Of a stretch of 64,000 nt of DNA, positions 15,030 to 24,346 are shown piece by piece. A model generated the notes under the pieces. It did not search any database and was not told where the DNA came from. It worked only from the letters and a program-made list of their open reading frames with translations. The stretch's first letter is position 1. The number at the start of each line of letters is the position of its first letter. The stretch is from CF-113 sp050695155 (GTDB lineage: Bacteria > Chloroflexota > Ktedonobacteria > Ktedonobacterales > Ktedonobacteraceae): the NCBI GenBank assembly GCA_050695155.1, contig JBOGTO010000180.1:1-64000 (forward strand). Reading direction: 5' to 3'. The translations under genes were made by a program, and so were the position numbers.

Positions 15030-16898
15030 ATGGAAAAACAAGATATTCTCGATATTCTGGATTCGCTCGATTTACAGATATCGATGGGGAAAATTGATCA
15101 GGCGACCTATAATGACCTTAGACAGAAGTGGGTACAGAAGCTGCAAGTATTGGAAGCTAGTGTTGCTGCTGGTGCTACAGGGTCTCTTGCCGGTTCGTCT
15201 GGTAGATCAACATCAGGTCAATTTGCTGGATTCTCATCGTCGGCCCCACCATCGCCACCGGCAATTGAGGTGCTGGCTTGTCCGATGTGCGCTGCTCCAG
15301 CAGATATACATGGTATACAGGACCTGACCAGGCCCATAGAGTGTCCTCACTGCTGTACTGTTTATACATTTCGTCAGAGCCAGGATAATGCTCAACATCT
15401 CAAACAGGAGTTAAAGGCCTGGCTCGATCAAATGATCGTGGGGAGCGGCTATAATGGCGCTGGCGGTTCCAGCAGTATTGACGCCAATGCCCGGCGCTTC
15501 ATCTTTACCGAGAGCCTTTATCCTGCGCTAAAAAAAGATATCGACCGGCATCTGGAAGACCTTGAATATGCCCCGGAAGCTCCGATGGTCCAGCTAAAAG
15601 TGTTAGTAGGGTTCGAGGAATACCAGCCAGGCTCACAACTTTTAGCTATTGGCAGAGGAGAGAACCAATGGCTGAAGACGCTCACCACGCGGGTCTCCGC
15701 GCCGCAGTTGCAGGACTTTGCTGTAACACAAGATGACAAACTGAAAATGCTTCAACTTCAGTTCCGCGTCATGAGCTTAATCTATTACGCTAATATCGCT
15801 AATCACCTTACCGCTGCTACGGTTGCCTCCTATCAGGCGATACATCAGAACCTCCAAGCTCTGCAAAAAGACTATCGAGAACATGCACAAAATGTTGTAG
15901 ACGAGGGTTATCGCTCTTACATTGTGGCCCTGGATGCGCGTATCACCGGCGCAATGCTTCTGCTTGATCTGCTGATTGCAACATTTGAGAAAGGAAGAGG
16001 CGTAGCTCCTGAAGCTGTTCTCGCCCAGCTTGATCGTGCGATAGCGCAACTCACCCAGTCAGAGCAACAGGCTTTAGCATGTATGTATAATCCACTTTAT
16101 ACGGTTCCTCTACAGCAAGGTATACAAAAAGACCTCATGGTTGCGCGTATTTTCCAGGCGATAATCAAATGCTACGAGGTAGCCACTCGCTTACAGTCGG
16201 TAGACTTTGAGCCGTTCTATGAAGATTTGATGAGCTATGCCGCAACGCTTGGAAGCAATCAAACTACCCACCAGTTACTTGGTCTTATTCAATCCATCAG
16301 TCGTTTGCTGTCCGCTCGCGCTGGAGATGAACCTCTCCCCGTTCTTGTCGACTGGAGCTGGATTGAAGGGACGATTGAGGCTAATCGATATAAGCCTACC
16401 TTTGGCGCTGCCGAAACCGTTGGGACTGTAGGTTATCATTTTCATCCTTACTGGGTGGCAACGCTGAATTATGCTGAGAAAAGTGGCATCATTTTCAAGT
16501 CGGGAACTGGGCGTGAAGCGCTTATTCTTGTGGATGCTACTACCACGAATTCACCCATTGTTGGGCATATACTGGTCAGCGATCCTCTTTTGCCAGTGAT
16601 CCAGCAAGCGACCCACACCTTCAATTTCCTGGATAAACGAGTGATGGCACTTCCCGCCTTACTCTCACAAGATATGGCAGAAAGAACGATGAAATCCTAC
16701 GCGAACCAGCACACGCGTGAGTTGGGAGCGACGATTGTCAAAATGATTGGCCTGCTCTATCTTCCAACGGCCTTTGTGCGTTATGCCGGTAAGAATGGAA
16801 GCCGTGAGATGGTGATAGGCCGTTTGAATTTTGTGAATAAAAATTTGACAGGCGCACTGTTGCAAACGCAACAGTTCTTGCAAAAATATGGAGCTTAA
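15030..16898 (+). CDS. Large protein with N-terminal SHOCT-like helix pair and zinc ribbon
   Basis: This 622-residue protein has no recognised function. Residues 1-42 form a short two-helix module with the pattern I..ILDxLDxxI..GxID..TY..L, similar to the C-terminus of the SPFH protein two genes on. A Ser/Ala/Gly linker follows, then a zinc ribbon (CPMC near 84, CPHC near 106). The remainder is a long alpha/beta and helical region without obvious catalytic motifs. No membrane segments are seen. Its place between a zinc-finger protein and an SPFH protein, with tight spacing, suggests a shared complex. Confidence 0.7.
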   Translation: MEKQDILDILDSLDLQISMGKIDQATYNDLRQKWVQKLQVLEASVAAGATGSLAGSSGRSTSGQFAGFSSSAPPSPPAIEVLACPMCAAPADIHGIQDLTRPIECPHCCTVYTFRQSQDNAQHLKQELKAWLDQMIVGSGYNGAGGSSSIDANARRFIFTESLYPALKKDIDRHLEDLEYAPEAPMVQLKVLVGFEEYQPGSQLLAIGRGENQWLKTLTTRVSAPQLQDFAVTQDDKLKMLQLQFRVMSLIYYANIANHLTAATVASYQAIHQNLQALQKDYREHAQNVVDEGYRSYIVALDARITGAMLLLDLLIATFEKGRGVAPEAVLAQLDRAIAQLTQSEQQALACMYNPLYTVPLQQGIQKDLMVARIFQAIIKCYEVATRLQSVDFEPFYEDLMSYAATLGSNQTTHQLLGLIQSISRLLSARAGDEPLPVLVDWSWIEGTIEANRYKPTFGAAETVGTVGYHFHPYWVATLNYAEKSGIIFKSGTGREALILVDATTTNSPIVGHILVSDPLLPVIQQATHTFNFLDKRVMALPALLSQDMAERTMKSYANQHTRELGATIVKMIGLLYLPTAFVRYAGKNGSREMVIGRLNFVNKNLTGALLQTQQFLQKYGA

Positions 16899-16918
16899 TG
16901 CTCTAAGGGAGGTATATC

Positions 16919-18304
16919 ATGGGGTTATTGCACTTTCTAGCCGATCGTGGCATCAAAATGATGGACAATACGGAGAAGGATCTGAAAGCTATCGGGCAGA
17001 GGTTAGGCTACATGCCTCTATCCTGGCGACAGGTCATTATGACTCATCCCGATAAAGATGGATTGCTGTGGCGTCTTCCTGATCCCCAGGTTCCGATGGC
17101 TAGCTCCTTGAGTCGCATACAATCGATACTAGTTTCTGAATATGAGCGAGCGATCGTACTCAAGGATGGTATGTTGACTGAGCAGGTAGTTCTCCCGCCT
17201 GGCCTTTATGATATTAGTCGCACTGTCAACGTGCGCGGCCAGATTGAAATCATCTGGACGACTACCAGTGAATTTCAGTTGCGCTGGGGCATTCCCGATG
17301 TTATCACTGGCGACCGTGTAAGCGTGGGCGCAAGCGGTTTCTTCAGCGCGGCTATTATTGATCCCGAAACTTTTTTACGCAATGTTGGAAGTAGTCAGCA
17401 GGTCTTCAAGAAGGAAAACATGGCTACCTTTGCCAAACCAGAAGTAGATTCGCTGTTGCGTGAACTCATTGCTCATAAAACCGTGATGGAATTTCAGCTT
17501 GCTCGACAAGAATTTATCGGTGCTGCGCGAGAGGCTCTCCAGCCCATTTTTGAGCGCTGGGGTCTGGAATTCCGTGGTCTGACCATTGAAAACCAGAGGA
17601 TTCCGGAAAAATTCCGTGAAGCCGCAGAACGGCGCACGATTGTGAGTATGGAGAAGGAAGCGCAAATCGTGGCGGCCACAGAAGATGTGAACCTGGCGCA
17701 ATTGGAAGCGCAGAAACAATACTACTTATCTCAAGCTGATGCCAGCAAGTACTATATCACTGGAAGTGCGGAAGTCGAGAACATGCGTCGTCAACTGAGT
17801 ATTGGATTGGACCCTCTCAAGCTGAAGATGGCAGCAGCAATGGAAATTCTTGCAGCCACACCGAGCGAAGGCTCATTGGTGGATGGCCGCGTTCAGGTGA
17901 TGAACTACCTTTCCGGGTCCCTCAATACCGTCACTGGCGGTGTACCCCCAACTTCTGCTGACACTGCAAATGCTGCTTTAGGACAACCAATTGGCCTTCC
18001 TGCCCCAGCAACCGCCGGTGGGGTGTCTGGACGCGGCCCTAATACAGGGCTTTCGTCAGATTCTGCTAACACCGGTGGATTCGCCCCTTTCATCCCTCCC
18101 GATGCTTCAAATCCGTTAGGTACAGGCGCTTTAGCTGCGCAAGTTTCGCTATCTCAGCCAACAACAACCGGGGGTATGACTCGTGAAAAAATTAAGGAGA
18201 TGCTTGATAAACTTGATGAACGCCTTATCGCGGGAGAAATAACCGAACAGAAGCATTCGGAGCTTTATGATAGGCTACAAAAAAAGCTGAGTGAGTTGCC
18301 ATAG
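16919..18304 (+). CDS. SPFH/band-7-type scaffold with C-terminal SHOCT-like module
   Basis: This is a 461-residue protein of the SPFH superfamily, closest in style to the YdjI/virion-core subgroup. The segment near 70-300 has a beta-rich domain (SEYERAIVLKDG, LPPGLYDI) and then a long helix rich in Glu, Ala and Gln (about 240-300) typical for oligomerisation. A Pro/Thr/Gly linker (about 330-415) leads to a terminal two-helix SHOCT-like module (419-461, IKEMLDKLDERLIAGEIT). No N-terminal membrane span is obvious. Such proteins often assemble at membranes under stress. It has a strong AGGGAGG Shine-Dalgarno and is the last gene before a terminator hairpin. Confidence 0.8.
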   Translation: MGLLHFLADRGIKMMDNTEKDLKAIGQRLGYMPLSWRQVIMTHPDKDGLLWRLPDPQVPMASSLSRIQSILVSEYERAIVLKDGMLTEQVVLPPGLYDISRTVNVRGQIEIIWTTTSEFQLRWGIPDVITGDRVSVGASGFFSAAIIDPETFLRNVGSSQQVFKKENMATFAKPEVDSLLRELIAHKTVMEFQLARQEFIGAAREALQPIFERWGLEFRGLTIENQRIPEKFREAAERRTIVSMEKEAQIVAATEDVNLAQLEAQKQYYLSQADASKYYITGSAEVENMRRQLSIGLDPLKLKMAAAMEILAATPSEGSLVDGRVQVMNYLSGSLNTVTGGVPPTSADTANAALGQPIGLPAPATAGGVSGRGPNTGLSSDSANTGGFAPFIPPDASNPLGTGALAAQVSLSQPTTTGGMTREKIKEMLDKLDERLIAGEITEQKHSELYDRLQKKLSELP

Positions 18305-18389
18305 TTCGATTTGAGCGGACTGCGAATGGCTCATGAGGTGTAATAAATACGGAATCTCCGGTTATTCGCACAAATGAGAATCCATAAAC

Positions 18390-18423
18390 GCAAGTTGGAG
18401 AAGCGAATACTTCTCCAACTTGC
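18390..18423. terminator. Bidirectional terminator hairpin
   Basis: A perfect 14-bp stem (18390-18403 with 18410-18423) with a 6-nt loop lies between the converging SPFH gene and the small Cys-rich gene. The T-rich tails are modest on both sides, so it may be Rho-aided. Confidence 0.65.
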
Positions 18424-18424
18424 T

Positions 18425-18670
18425 CTATTGTTCATCGCTCTGTTCCCGCAACACCGCTTGAAGTATCAAGCGATCGGGGCAATGCTCTGGGAATCTTCGC
18501 GCGTAACACACCATGCAGTACTCGCCTACTAATTCATCATCGTCGCCTGTGCCATAATAAGTGATGGTGTGCGGCGGACAGGCGTAATGCCCGCAAGGGC
18601 GCAGTTCGGCTACCTCGGCATGTGGCAGCCTGTGCGGGTATTGTTCGATATAACAGGTTGGTTCGGTCAT
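18425..18670 (-). CDS. Small Cys/His-rich zinc-binding protein
   Basis: This is an 81-residue acidic protein with a cluster of possible metal ligands: C-G-H-Y-A-C followed by CMVC and HC near residues 26-63. The spacing suggests a small treble-clef or RING/B-box-like zinc fold. There is no membrane segment or signal. The gene is convergent with the SPFH operon, separated by a terminator, and lies downstream of the second kinase with about 190 bp between. I do not recognise the family; a regulatory or adaptor role is only a guess. Confidence 0.6.
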   Translation of the reverse strand: MTEPTCYIEQYPHRLPHAEVAELRPCGHYACPPHTITYYGTGDDDELVGEYCMVCYARRFPEHCPDRLILQAVLREQSDEQ

Positions 18671-18857
18671 GTTGCTTTACTCATTCTCTGATCTTGTAGT
18701 AAGTAGTATCAGGTTCCATACTTGATAACTCATGTGCATGATATTCCTCACAATAAGAGGTGTCAAGGAAAATTTCATCCTTTAATTACCGTATATCATT
18801 GGCTACGCTAGATGTAATCATTTCCTGACAATGGAAGTATTACCAGGTTCACCTTTA

Positions 18858-20339
18858 TCAAGGCTCAATACACGAGCCATGTGTAGATTTCAGTTGTAGA
18901 TACGGGGTGATTCGCCATCTACCCTGGATTTGCTGGGCTATGAAGTATCCAGCATAAGCATTAATAGCTGTTCCTGGGCCGGATGGTTTGTCTTCAATGG
19001 CGTTAATAGTAATAATTACTTGTACTGTGCCATCAGAAAGCGGTGTAGTTGGACCGAAGTTTGTGCAAGAGTAATGAACATGTTGATAATTTGACCGCTG
19101 ATAGGCATAGCCTTTTTGATAAGTCGGGCTAAGTAAATTATAGGCTGAAAGGTATGCGCCTTTGTTCCAGTTCTCATAATACTCTTGAACTGTCGCCTGG
19201 GCCTGTTGAGGTAGTGTTAATGTGGGCGTGGGTGTTACAGTGGATTGAGAGGATGAAAATAGTGTAGGAGCGTAAGTAACTCCAAAAACAATGAGTGTTA
19301 TGGCAAGTAGCGTGATAATGAGCGCCCACACAAAAAATTTCGCTGAAGGCCGGACTATTTCGTGACCAATACCGGGCATACCAACTTGACCAGCTAGAGC
19401 GGTAGGAGAGATTGCTGTACCTTGAGGAGAGAAAGATAATGGTAGAAAGGATAGGTCTACTTCGGTGGGAGCATTGTTATTGTAAGGTTCAACTGCGCGG
19501 GATAGTGCTGTTGCTAACTCCTTGACCGACATGAATCGGTCTTCACGATTCTTAGCAGTTGCCTTTCTCAGCACGCTATCTACGGTACCTGGAATATGTG
19601 GATGCAATGAGTGTAGCGATGGCAGATCATTATTGAAATGCTGATCCATGATAGCATAAAAATCTGAACCTGTGAAAGGAATCGTCCCATGTAGCATTTC
19701 ATATATGACGATCCCCATAGCATAAATATCAGCTCGGGGATCAGCTTTTTTGCCTCGTAATATTTCAGGAGCCATATATTCGGGAGTGCCGATAACTTTG
19801 TTTGTTGTTGTCAATGTAGCCCAGTTGGGGTTTCCAGTCGAGCGCGCAATACCAAAATCTGTTAATATCAGGCAATGGTTGTCGTCCACTAAAAAATTGC
19901 CTGGTTTGATGTCTCGATGAGTTATGTTTTGAGAATGAGCGCAGTCAAGCGCAGGAGCAATTTGCTCAATATATCGAGCTGTGTCTTGAAGTGATATTCG
20001 ACCTTGTTGTCTGATTAAATCCCCTAAAGTCCCGTTTGAATAAAAAGGCATGACGAGATAAGCTAATTCCTGGTATTCAGAGTAAGCAAGGATTGGTACA
20101 ATGTAAGAATGTCTAAGATTTGCAATAAAATAAGCTTCTCGCTGAAAACGAATAAGATATTTCCTGTATTCCCTGCTGCCGGATCTGATGTTTGGAAATA
20201 ATACCTTGACTGCAACTGCGCGTTCTGTTACTAGCTCTTTTCCGTAGTATACTGCGCTCATGTGCGTTTCTCGGATAAGACTTTGAATCGTGTAATTCCC
20301 AAGTCCTTTGTTTATAAGTTCTGACCAGTCTCCAAGCAT
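18858..20339 (-). CDS. Receptor-type Ser/Thr protein kinase
   Basis: This is a 493-residue PASTA-less receptor kinase. The cytoplasmic kinase domain (about 15-275) has VAVKVLFP, HRDIKPGNF, DFGIAR and GTPEYMAPE, all compatible with activity. The Gly-rich loop is degenerate (IRETHMSAVYYG). A Pro/Ser linker leads to one membrane span near 335-357, then a Thr/Pro stalk and an extracytoplasmic domain of about 110 residues that resembles the NTF2/DUF4878-like fold (YYENWNKGAYLSAYNLLSP). The ATG at 20339 is preferred because AAGGAG lies 9 nt upstream; the frame continues to 20384. It points toward the SPFH operon. Confidence 0.92.
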   Translation of the reverse strand: MLGDWSELINKGLGNYTIQSLIRETHMSAVYYGKELVTERAVAVKVLFPNIRSGSREYRKYLIRFQREAYFIANLRHSYIVPILAYSEYQELAYLVMPFYSNGTLGDLIRQQGRISLQDTARYIEQIAPALDCAHSQNITHRDIKPGNFLVDDNHCLILTDFGIARSTGNPNWATLTTTNKVIGTPEYMAPEILRGKKADPRADIYAMGIVIYEMLHGTIPFTGSDFYAIMDQHFNNDLPSLHSLHPHIPGTVDSVLRKATAKNREDRFMSVKELATALSRAVEPYNNNAPTEVDLSFLPLSFSPQGTAISPTALAGQVGMPGIGHEIVRPSAKFFVWALIITLLAITLIVFGVTYAPTLFSSSQSTVTPTPTLTLPQQAQATVQEYYENWNKGAYLSAYNLLSPTYQKGYAYQRSNYQHVHYSCTNFGPTTPLSDGTVQVIITINAIEDKPSGPGTAINAYAGYFIAQQIQGRWRITPYLQLKSTHGSCIEP

Positions 20340-20600
20340 AGAACTAGCTCTCCTTACAAAGGCAGTCTGTATATCGCTCCCCAAATAATATTACGATACT
20401 TTATGATTGATGTACAGGGTAAAACCCGGCGGTGGACTCCAAAATCAAGTTGTTAGCTGAAAGGTGGGTAATAGACAAGCTCGCTTTCTGATATGCTTAA
20501 TGCGCTTGTCATACATGGCCTGACGTGCTACACTTCTATATAAGGACAGGGCAGACAAGCGCTTTTGTCTTTCATTTTATTGCAGTGCGAGGTTGGTTGT

Positions 20601-21602
20601 ATGAGTAAGGCAACACGTATTTCCGAAATGGCTAAATTTCATTTTGGCAACACCATATTTTGCTCCGATGGCGAGGGCGGTACCCTGGAGAACGTCACGT
20701 TTGAGGCCGGGACGCGCCGCATGGCGTATCTTGGCGCGAAGCAGGGGCGTTTCTTTAGCAAGATGGGATATTTGCCCTTTGAGAGCGTGATAAGGGCGAC
20801 TGGCGATGGCGTGACGGTCAGGGCAGCGCGTGCCGAATTGGCCGCTGCCAGCCATGCGCCGTCGGAGGGAGTCTTTTTCGATAACAAAAGCGCCGTCGAG
20901 CGCGCTGGCTCCTCTACTAAAGGCACCTTGAGATTGGTTGCGACGCAACCGGAGAGCGGTGAACTGGCTTATATCGTAGCGCGTAACTTGCGCGCGGGGC
21001 AGGATACCCTTTTGCGAGCGGAATATGTTGCCAGTATGGAGAAAGATCGTATCACCGTAAGCATCTCCGATGATGCGCTGAATGCGCTTCCCCCGTACCG
21101 TTCTGATGCTGACTTGCAACAGGAAGTCGAGTCTATTTTGTTTGATCTCGCTCCTATGCATATAGACCTCAAGGGCATGACCATTCGCGTACTGGATAGT
21201 GTACTCTATCTTGATGGCAATATCTCGAGTTCACTACGTTCGGATATGGCGCAAGACCAGGTTCTGGGCGTGGAGGGTCTGTTAGAGATCAAAAACAACC
21301 TGGTTGGCGATGACCGGCTTGCGGCAGATTTGGCGCGCGCGCTTGGACAGGACCCCCGCACGCGCGATCTCCCCATTGGCGTCTATCCGAAACTTGGCGT
21401 GGTGCGACTGAGCGGGGCCGTGCATACCGTCCAGCAGAAAGCCGCCGCGGAAGAGATTGCTCGCAAGTTTCCGGGTGTGCGCTCAGTAGATAATACCCTG
21501 ATCGTTGATCCGACCTCGAATATGCTGCATGTCATGTCCGCGCCAGAGGGTGGCGAAGCGCAAGATAAAATTCCCGGCAAATATATCCGGCATACGCAAT
21601 AA
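20601..21602 (+). CDS. PRC-barrel-like / BON-domain protein
   Basis: This is a 333-residue cytoplasmic protein. The N-terminal part (about 15-75) resembles a PRC barrel (GTLENVTFEAGTRRMAYLGA). The C-terminal half holds two BON-like domains: one near 180-235 with VLDSVLYLDGNISS, and one near 240-310 with PKLGVVRLSGAVHTVQQK. BON domains are usually bound to membranes or phospholipid and are common in stress proteins. The ATG at 20601 has GAGG 8 nt upstream and is chosen over an upstream in-frame start. It ends 2 nt before the AAA ATPase gene, so the two are almost certainly co-translated and functionally linked. Confidence 0.75.
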   Translation: MSKATRISEMAKFHFGNTIFCSDGEGGTLENVTFEAGTRRMAYLGAKQGRFFSKMGYLPFESVIRATGDGVTVRAARAELAAASHAPSEGVFFDNKSAVERAGSSTKGTLRLVATQPESGELAYIVARNLRAGQDTLLRAEYVASMEKDRITVSISDDALNALPPYRSDADLQQEVESILFDLAPMHIDLKGMTIRVLDSVLYLDGNISSSLRSDMAQDQVLGVEGLLEIKNNLVGDDRLAADLARALGQDPRTRDLPIGVYPKLGVVRLSGAVHTVQQKAAAEEIARKFPGVRSVDNTLIVDPTSNMLHVMSAPEGGEAQDKIPGKYIRHTQ

Positions 21603-21604
21603 TT

Positions 21605-23122
21605 ATGGAACCCACAAAGCAGGAAGAACCTGTTGAAGCAGGCGTGAGCGAACCACCAGCACAACATGAAGACGCGCCAGTGTTAGCGACTCTTACGCCC
21701 GAAGTGCCTTTACCACCAGCGCCAAAATCTACATACGAGGGAGTACAATACGCTATGCCCATGCAACGCCGGGAGATCGCTGCGCAGGCCATCAAAGAAC
21801 TGTGGCAGGAAATGCAGATTGCTGATGAGGCCCCGCTCATCTTTGCTTCGCCCGTCCAACGTCGCATACAATTGGAGCATCATCCTTTGTTGCTCAACCG
21901 CGTCACATCCAACGGCAAATCGCGCAAGAAGGCCAACGTAGAACCATTAAAATCCTGGGAAGCGCTGGATGCTCCTACTTATGCTCAGGGTATCGCGGCC
22001 AGTGGCGAGGTAAATACCCTGCTCAAGGCGGATATGTTCCGCTCCGCCGTTGTTGGCGAGCGTGGCACCATCCCGTCCGCACCCTATGGCTGGATTTGCT
22101 ATACCTTCGCTGCTGGCTGGAAAGCGCTTTCCGTCTACTACTACGACTCCGATAACAGCGAATCGCATACCTTCAACGCTGTTCCCCCTGGACATCAGGA
22201 TGAGTGGCTGGCCTTTCTCAAGCTACTGGACGAAACCCACGAGGATATCTGGCGACAGCAGAGGCGCGGCACCGTCGAGATTGTGGGCGGAGATGACGAC
22301 CTGGCGGAGGTGATCAAAAAATCCTCGTATGACGACCTCGTCTTGCTGCCTGCGACCCAGGCGCATATCACAGCCCAGCGTCATATTTTCGATAAAGATG
22401 TGCTTGATCGTTATGCCGCGCTGCGCATTCCTCGCCTGCGCAAGGTGCTTTTGATTGGCCCTCCTGGAACCGGCAAAACGACCATACTCAAAGCGGAGGG
22501 CGCGTATCACGCGCAGCAGGGCGGGCTGGTATTTTATGTATGTACCCCCACGCGCAATAGCAGCGCCTGGGGACAGCTTGCCTATGCTCTGCGACTGGCC
22601 GGAGAAAGTCGTCTTCCAACGCTGATCCTGGTCGAAGATTTTGAAATGTTTGTCACCAATCCACCAGACATGCAATCAGCGCTGAATATGCTCGACGGCG
22701 TAGGAACGCCCGATAATCCGGCGGGAACCCTGCTGCTCGCCACCAGCAACGAACCCGAAAAGATCGACCAGCGCATTCGTGACCGTACCGGGCGTATCGA
22801 TGTATTGATTGAAATTGGTCTGGTAGAGGATAGTGATTTGGCGCGGCGGATGCTGGCGCATTTCCTGGGAGACGCTTACCGCGAGGAAGAACATGCCCCG
22901 GTCGCGCCGAATCTGCTCAAGCATCCCGGCAGTCATTTCCGTGAAGTGTGCCTCGCCGCCCTCATGCGCGCCTTGCAGGATGGGCGCAAAGACGTTACCG
23001 CCGAGGATTTGCTCTGGGCGCACGAAGCTATTCTGATGGGTCAGGCCAGCGCAGAAGAATCCGAACGCTTCACCCCAACTACGACGCGCAGGCGCGGCAG
23101 CTACTTTGGCAAAAACCAGTGA
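21605..23122 (+). CDS. AAA-family ATPase
   Basis: This is a 505-residue protein. The N-terminal 270 residues are a unique region without a recognised domain and with a Pro/Glu-rich start. An AAA module (about 275-430) follows, with Walker A GPPGTGKT near 285, Walker B LILVEDFE near 340, sensor-like LLATSNEPE, and arginines in QRIRDRTGRID. A small helical lid completes it. The module resembles BCS1/FtsH/VPS4-type remodelling ATPases. It is translationally coupled to the BON-domain gene (2-nt gap), which may be its adaptor. The substrate is unknown. Confidence 0.85.
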   Translation: MEPTKQEEPVEAGVSEPPAQHEDAPVLATLTPEVPLPPAPKSTYEGVQYAMPMQRREIAAQAIKELWQEMQIADEAPLIFASPVQRRIQLEHHPLLLNRVTSNGKSRKKANVEPLKSWEALDAPTYAQGIAASGEVNTLLKADMFRSAVVGERGTIPSAPYGWICYTFAAGWKALSVYYYDSDNSESHTFNAVPPGHQDEWLAFLKLLDETHEDIWRQQRRGTVEIVGGDDDLAEVIKKSSYDDLVLLPATQAHITAQRHIFDKDVLDRYAALRIPRLRKVLLIGPPGTGKTTILKAEGAYHAQQGGLVFYVCTPTRNSSAWGQLAYALRLAGESRLPTLILVEDFEMFVTNPPDMQSALNMLDGVGTPDNPAGTLLLATSNEPEKIDQRIRDRTGRIDVLIEIGLVEDSDLARRMLAHFLGDAYREEEHAPVAPNLLKHPGSHFREVCLAALMRALQDGRKDVTAEDLLWAHEAILMGQASAEESERFTPTTTRRRGSYFGKNQ

Positions 23123-23125
23123 GGT

Positions 23126-24346
23126 TTATATAAGCGCCTGCTCTAAATCCCGAATGATGTCTCCTACACCCTCGATGCCGACCGAGAGGCGGATGCAGCC
23201 ATCGGTGATGCCGATTTGCTGGCGTTCAGCCGTCGTCAGGTTGCGGTGCGAGGACATGGGCGGGTAGCTTAATTCTGTATAGACATCGCCAAGCGTGGTG
23301 GCGGGCAGGCAGAGTTGCAGATTGTCCATAAAACGATATGCTGCCTCGCGCGATTGCTCTTTTAGCTCAAATGCCAGTAGTCCGCCGAAGCGACCGTTGC
23401 GAAATAAGCGCGTGGCAAGCTCATACTGTGGATGGTCAGATAACCCTGGATAATGTACCCGCGCAATGGCTGGATGCTGTTGCAAATAACGCGCAACTGC
23501 CAGCGCGTTGTCGCATTGTCGCTCCATGCGCAGTGGCAACGTTTTCAATCCGCGCGAGACCAGGAAAGCGTCGAATGGGCTGAGCATGGCTCCCAGCATG
23601 GTCGCATAGGTGCGGATTTGCCCAACATGCGCGTTCTGGGAGCAAATCACCACGCCGGCGGTAGCATCTCCATGACCGCTTATGTATTTGGTCGCGCTAT
23701 GTACCACGATGTCGAAGTTGTGTTCGATGGGCTTGAGAAGGTAGGGTGTGGAGAAGGTGCTGTCAACGACCGTCACGGCACCAACCTCGCGCGCGGCCTC
23801 GCTGATGGCGTCCAGGTCGATCAATTTGACCAGCGGGTTTGAGAGCGATTCCACATAAATCACATCGGGCTGCTCGTCGCGTATCATTTGCCCGACATCG
23901 GGGCTGCATAGATCGCGTAGTAACACCTCAACTCCAAAGGGCAAAAATATCGTGCGCAGCATCCCGATGGTTGGCCCGTAGAGGTCGCGCGCGATGAGTA
24001 TCTTCGCCCCTGGAGTCAGCCCGGCGGTCAGTACGGCAGCGTGTATAGCCGCCATGCCAGAACCGAAGACCACCGCGCCAACGCCACCTTCAGCCTCTGC
24101 GAGTACGTTTTCGAGCGCCTGCGCGTTGGGATTGCCCTGTCGCGCGTAGACATACGTCTTTTCGCCTGATGGAAGCTGTCCACCGAAGGCGCTGTCGAGC
24201 GTTTCCGCGTCGGGATGCAGGTAAGTAGTGCTGGGGGAAATAGGCTGCACGGTTGGTCTGCCGGAGCGCGGCGAGACGACGGGTTGGCGGCTGCCATGCA
24301 CGAGCAGTGTGTCCAGCGTCCAGGGTCGTTGTTCATTGTGTTTCAT
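23126..24346 (-). CDS. PLP-dependent cystathionine gamma-synthase/lyase family
   Basis: This 406-residue enzyme of the Cys/Met metabolism family catalyses PLP-dependent transsulfuration-type reactions on sulfur amino acids. The PLP Lys is in VVHSATKYISGHGD (about residue 210). The YARQGNPNAQALE segment near 60 and a GSGMAAIHA phosphate-binding loop are present. The sequence does not let me separate synthase, gamma-lyase and homocysteine-forming variants. The ATG at 24346 has GGAGG 5 nt upstream, and the gene overlaps the upstream membrane-protein gene by 14 bp. It ends 3 bp after the convergent AAA gene. Confidence 0.9.
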   Translation of the reverse strand: MKHNEQRPWTLDTLLVHGSRQPVVSPRSGRPTVQPISPSTTYLHPDAETLDSAFGGQLPSGEKTYVYARQGNPNAQALENVLAEAEGGVGAVVFGSGMAAIHAAVLTAGLTPGAKILIARDLYGPTIGMLRTIFLPFGVEVLLRDLCSPDVGQMIRDEQPDVIYVESLSNPLVKLIDLDAISEAAREVGAVTVVDSTFSTPYLLKPIEHNFDIVVHSATKYISGHGDATAGVVICSQNAHVGQIRTYATMLGAMLSPFDAFLVSRGLKTLPLRMERQCDNALAVARYLQQHPAIARVHYPGLSDHPQYELATRLFRNGRFGGLLAFELKEQSREAAYRFMDNLQLCLPATTLGDVYTELSYPPMSSHRNLTTAERQQIGITDGCIRLSVGIEGVGDIIRDLEQALI

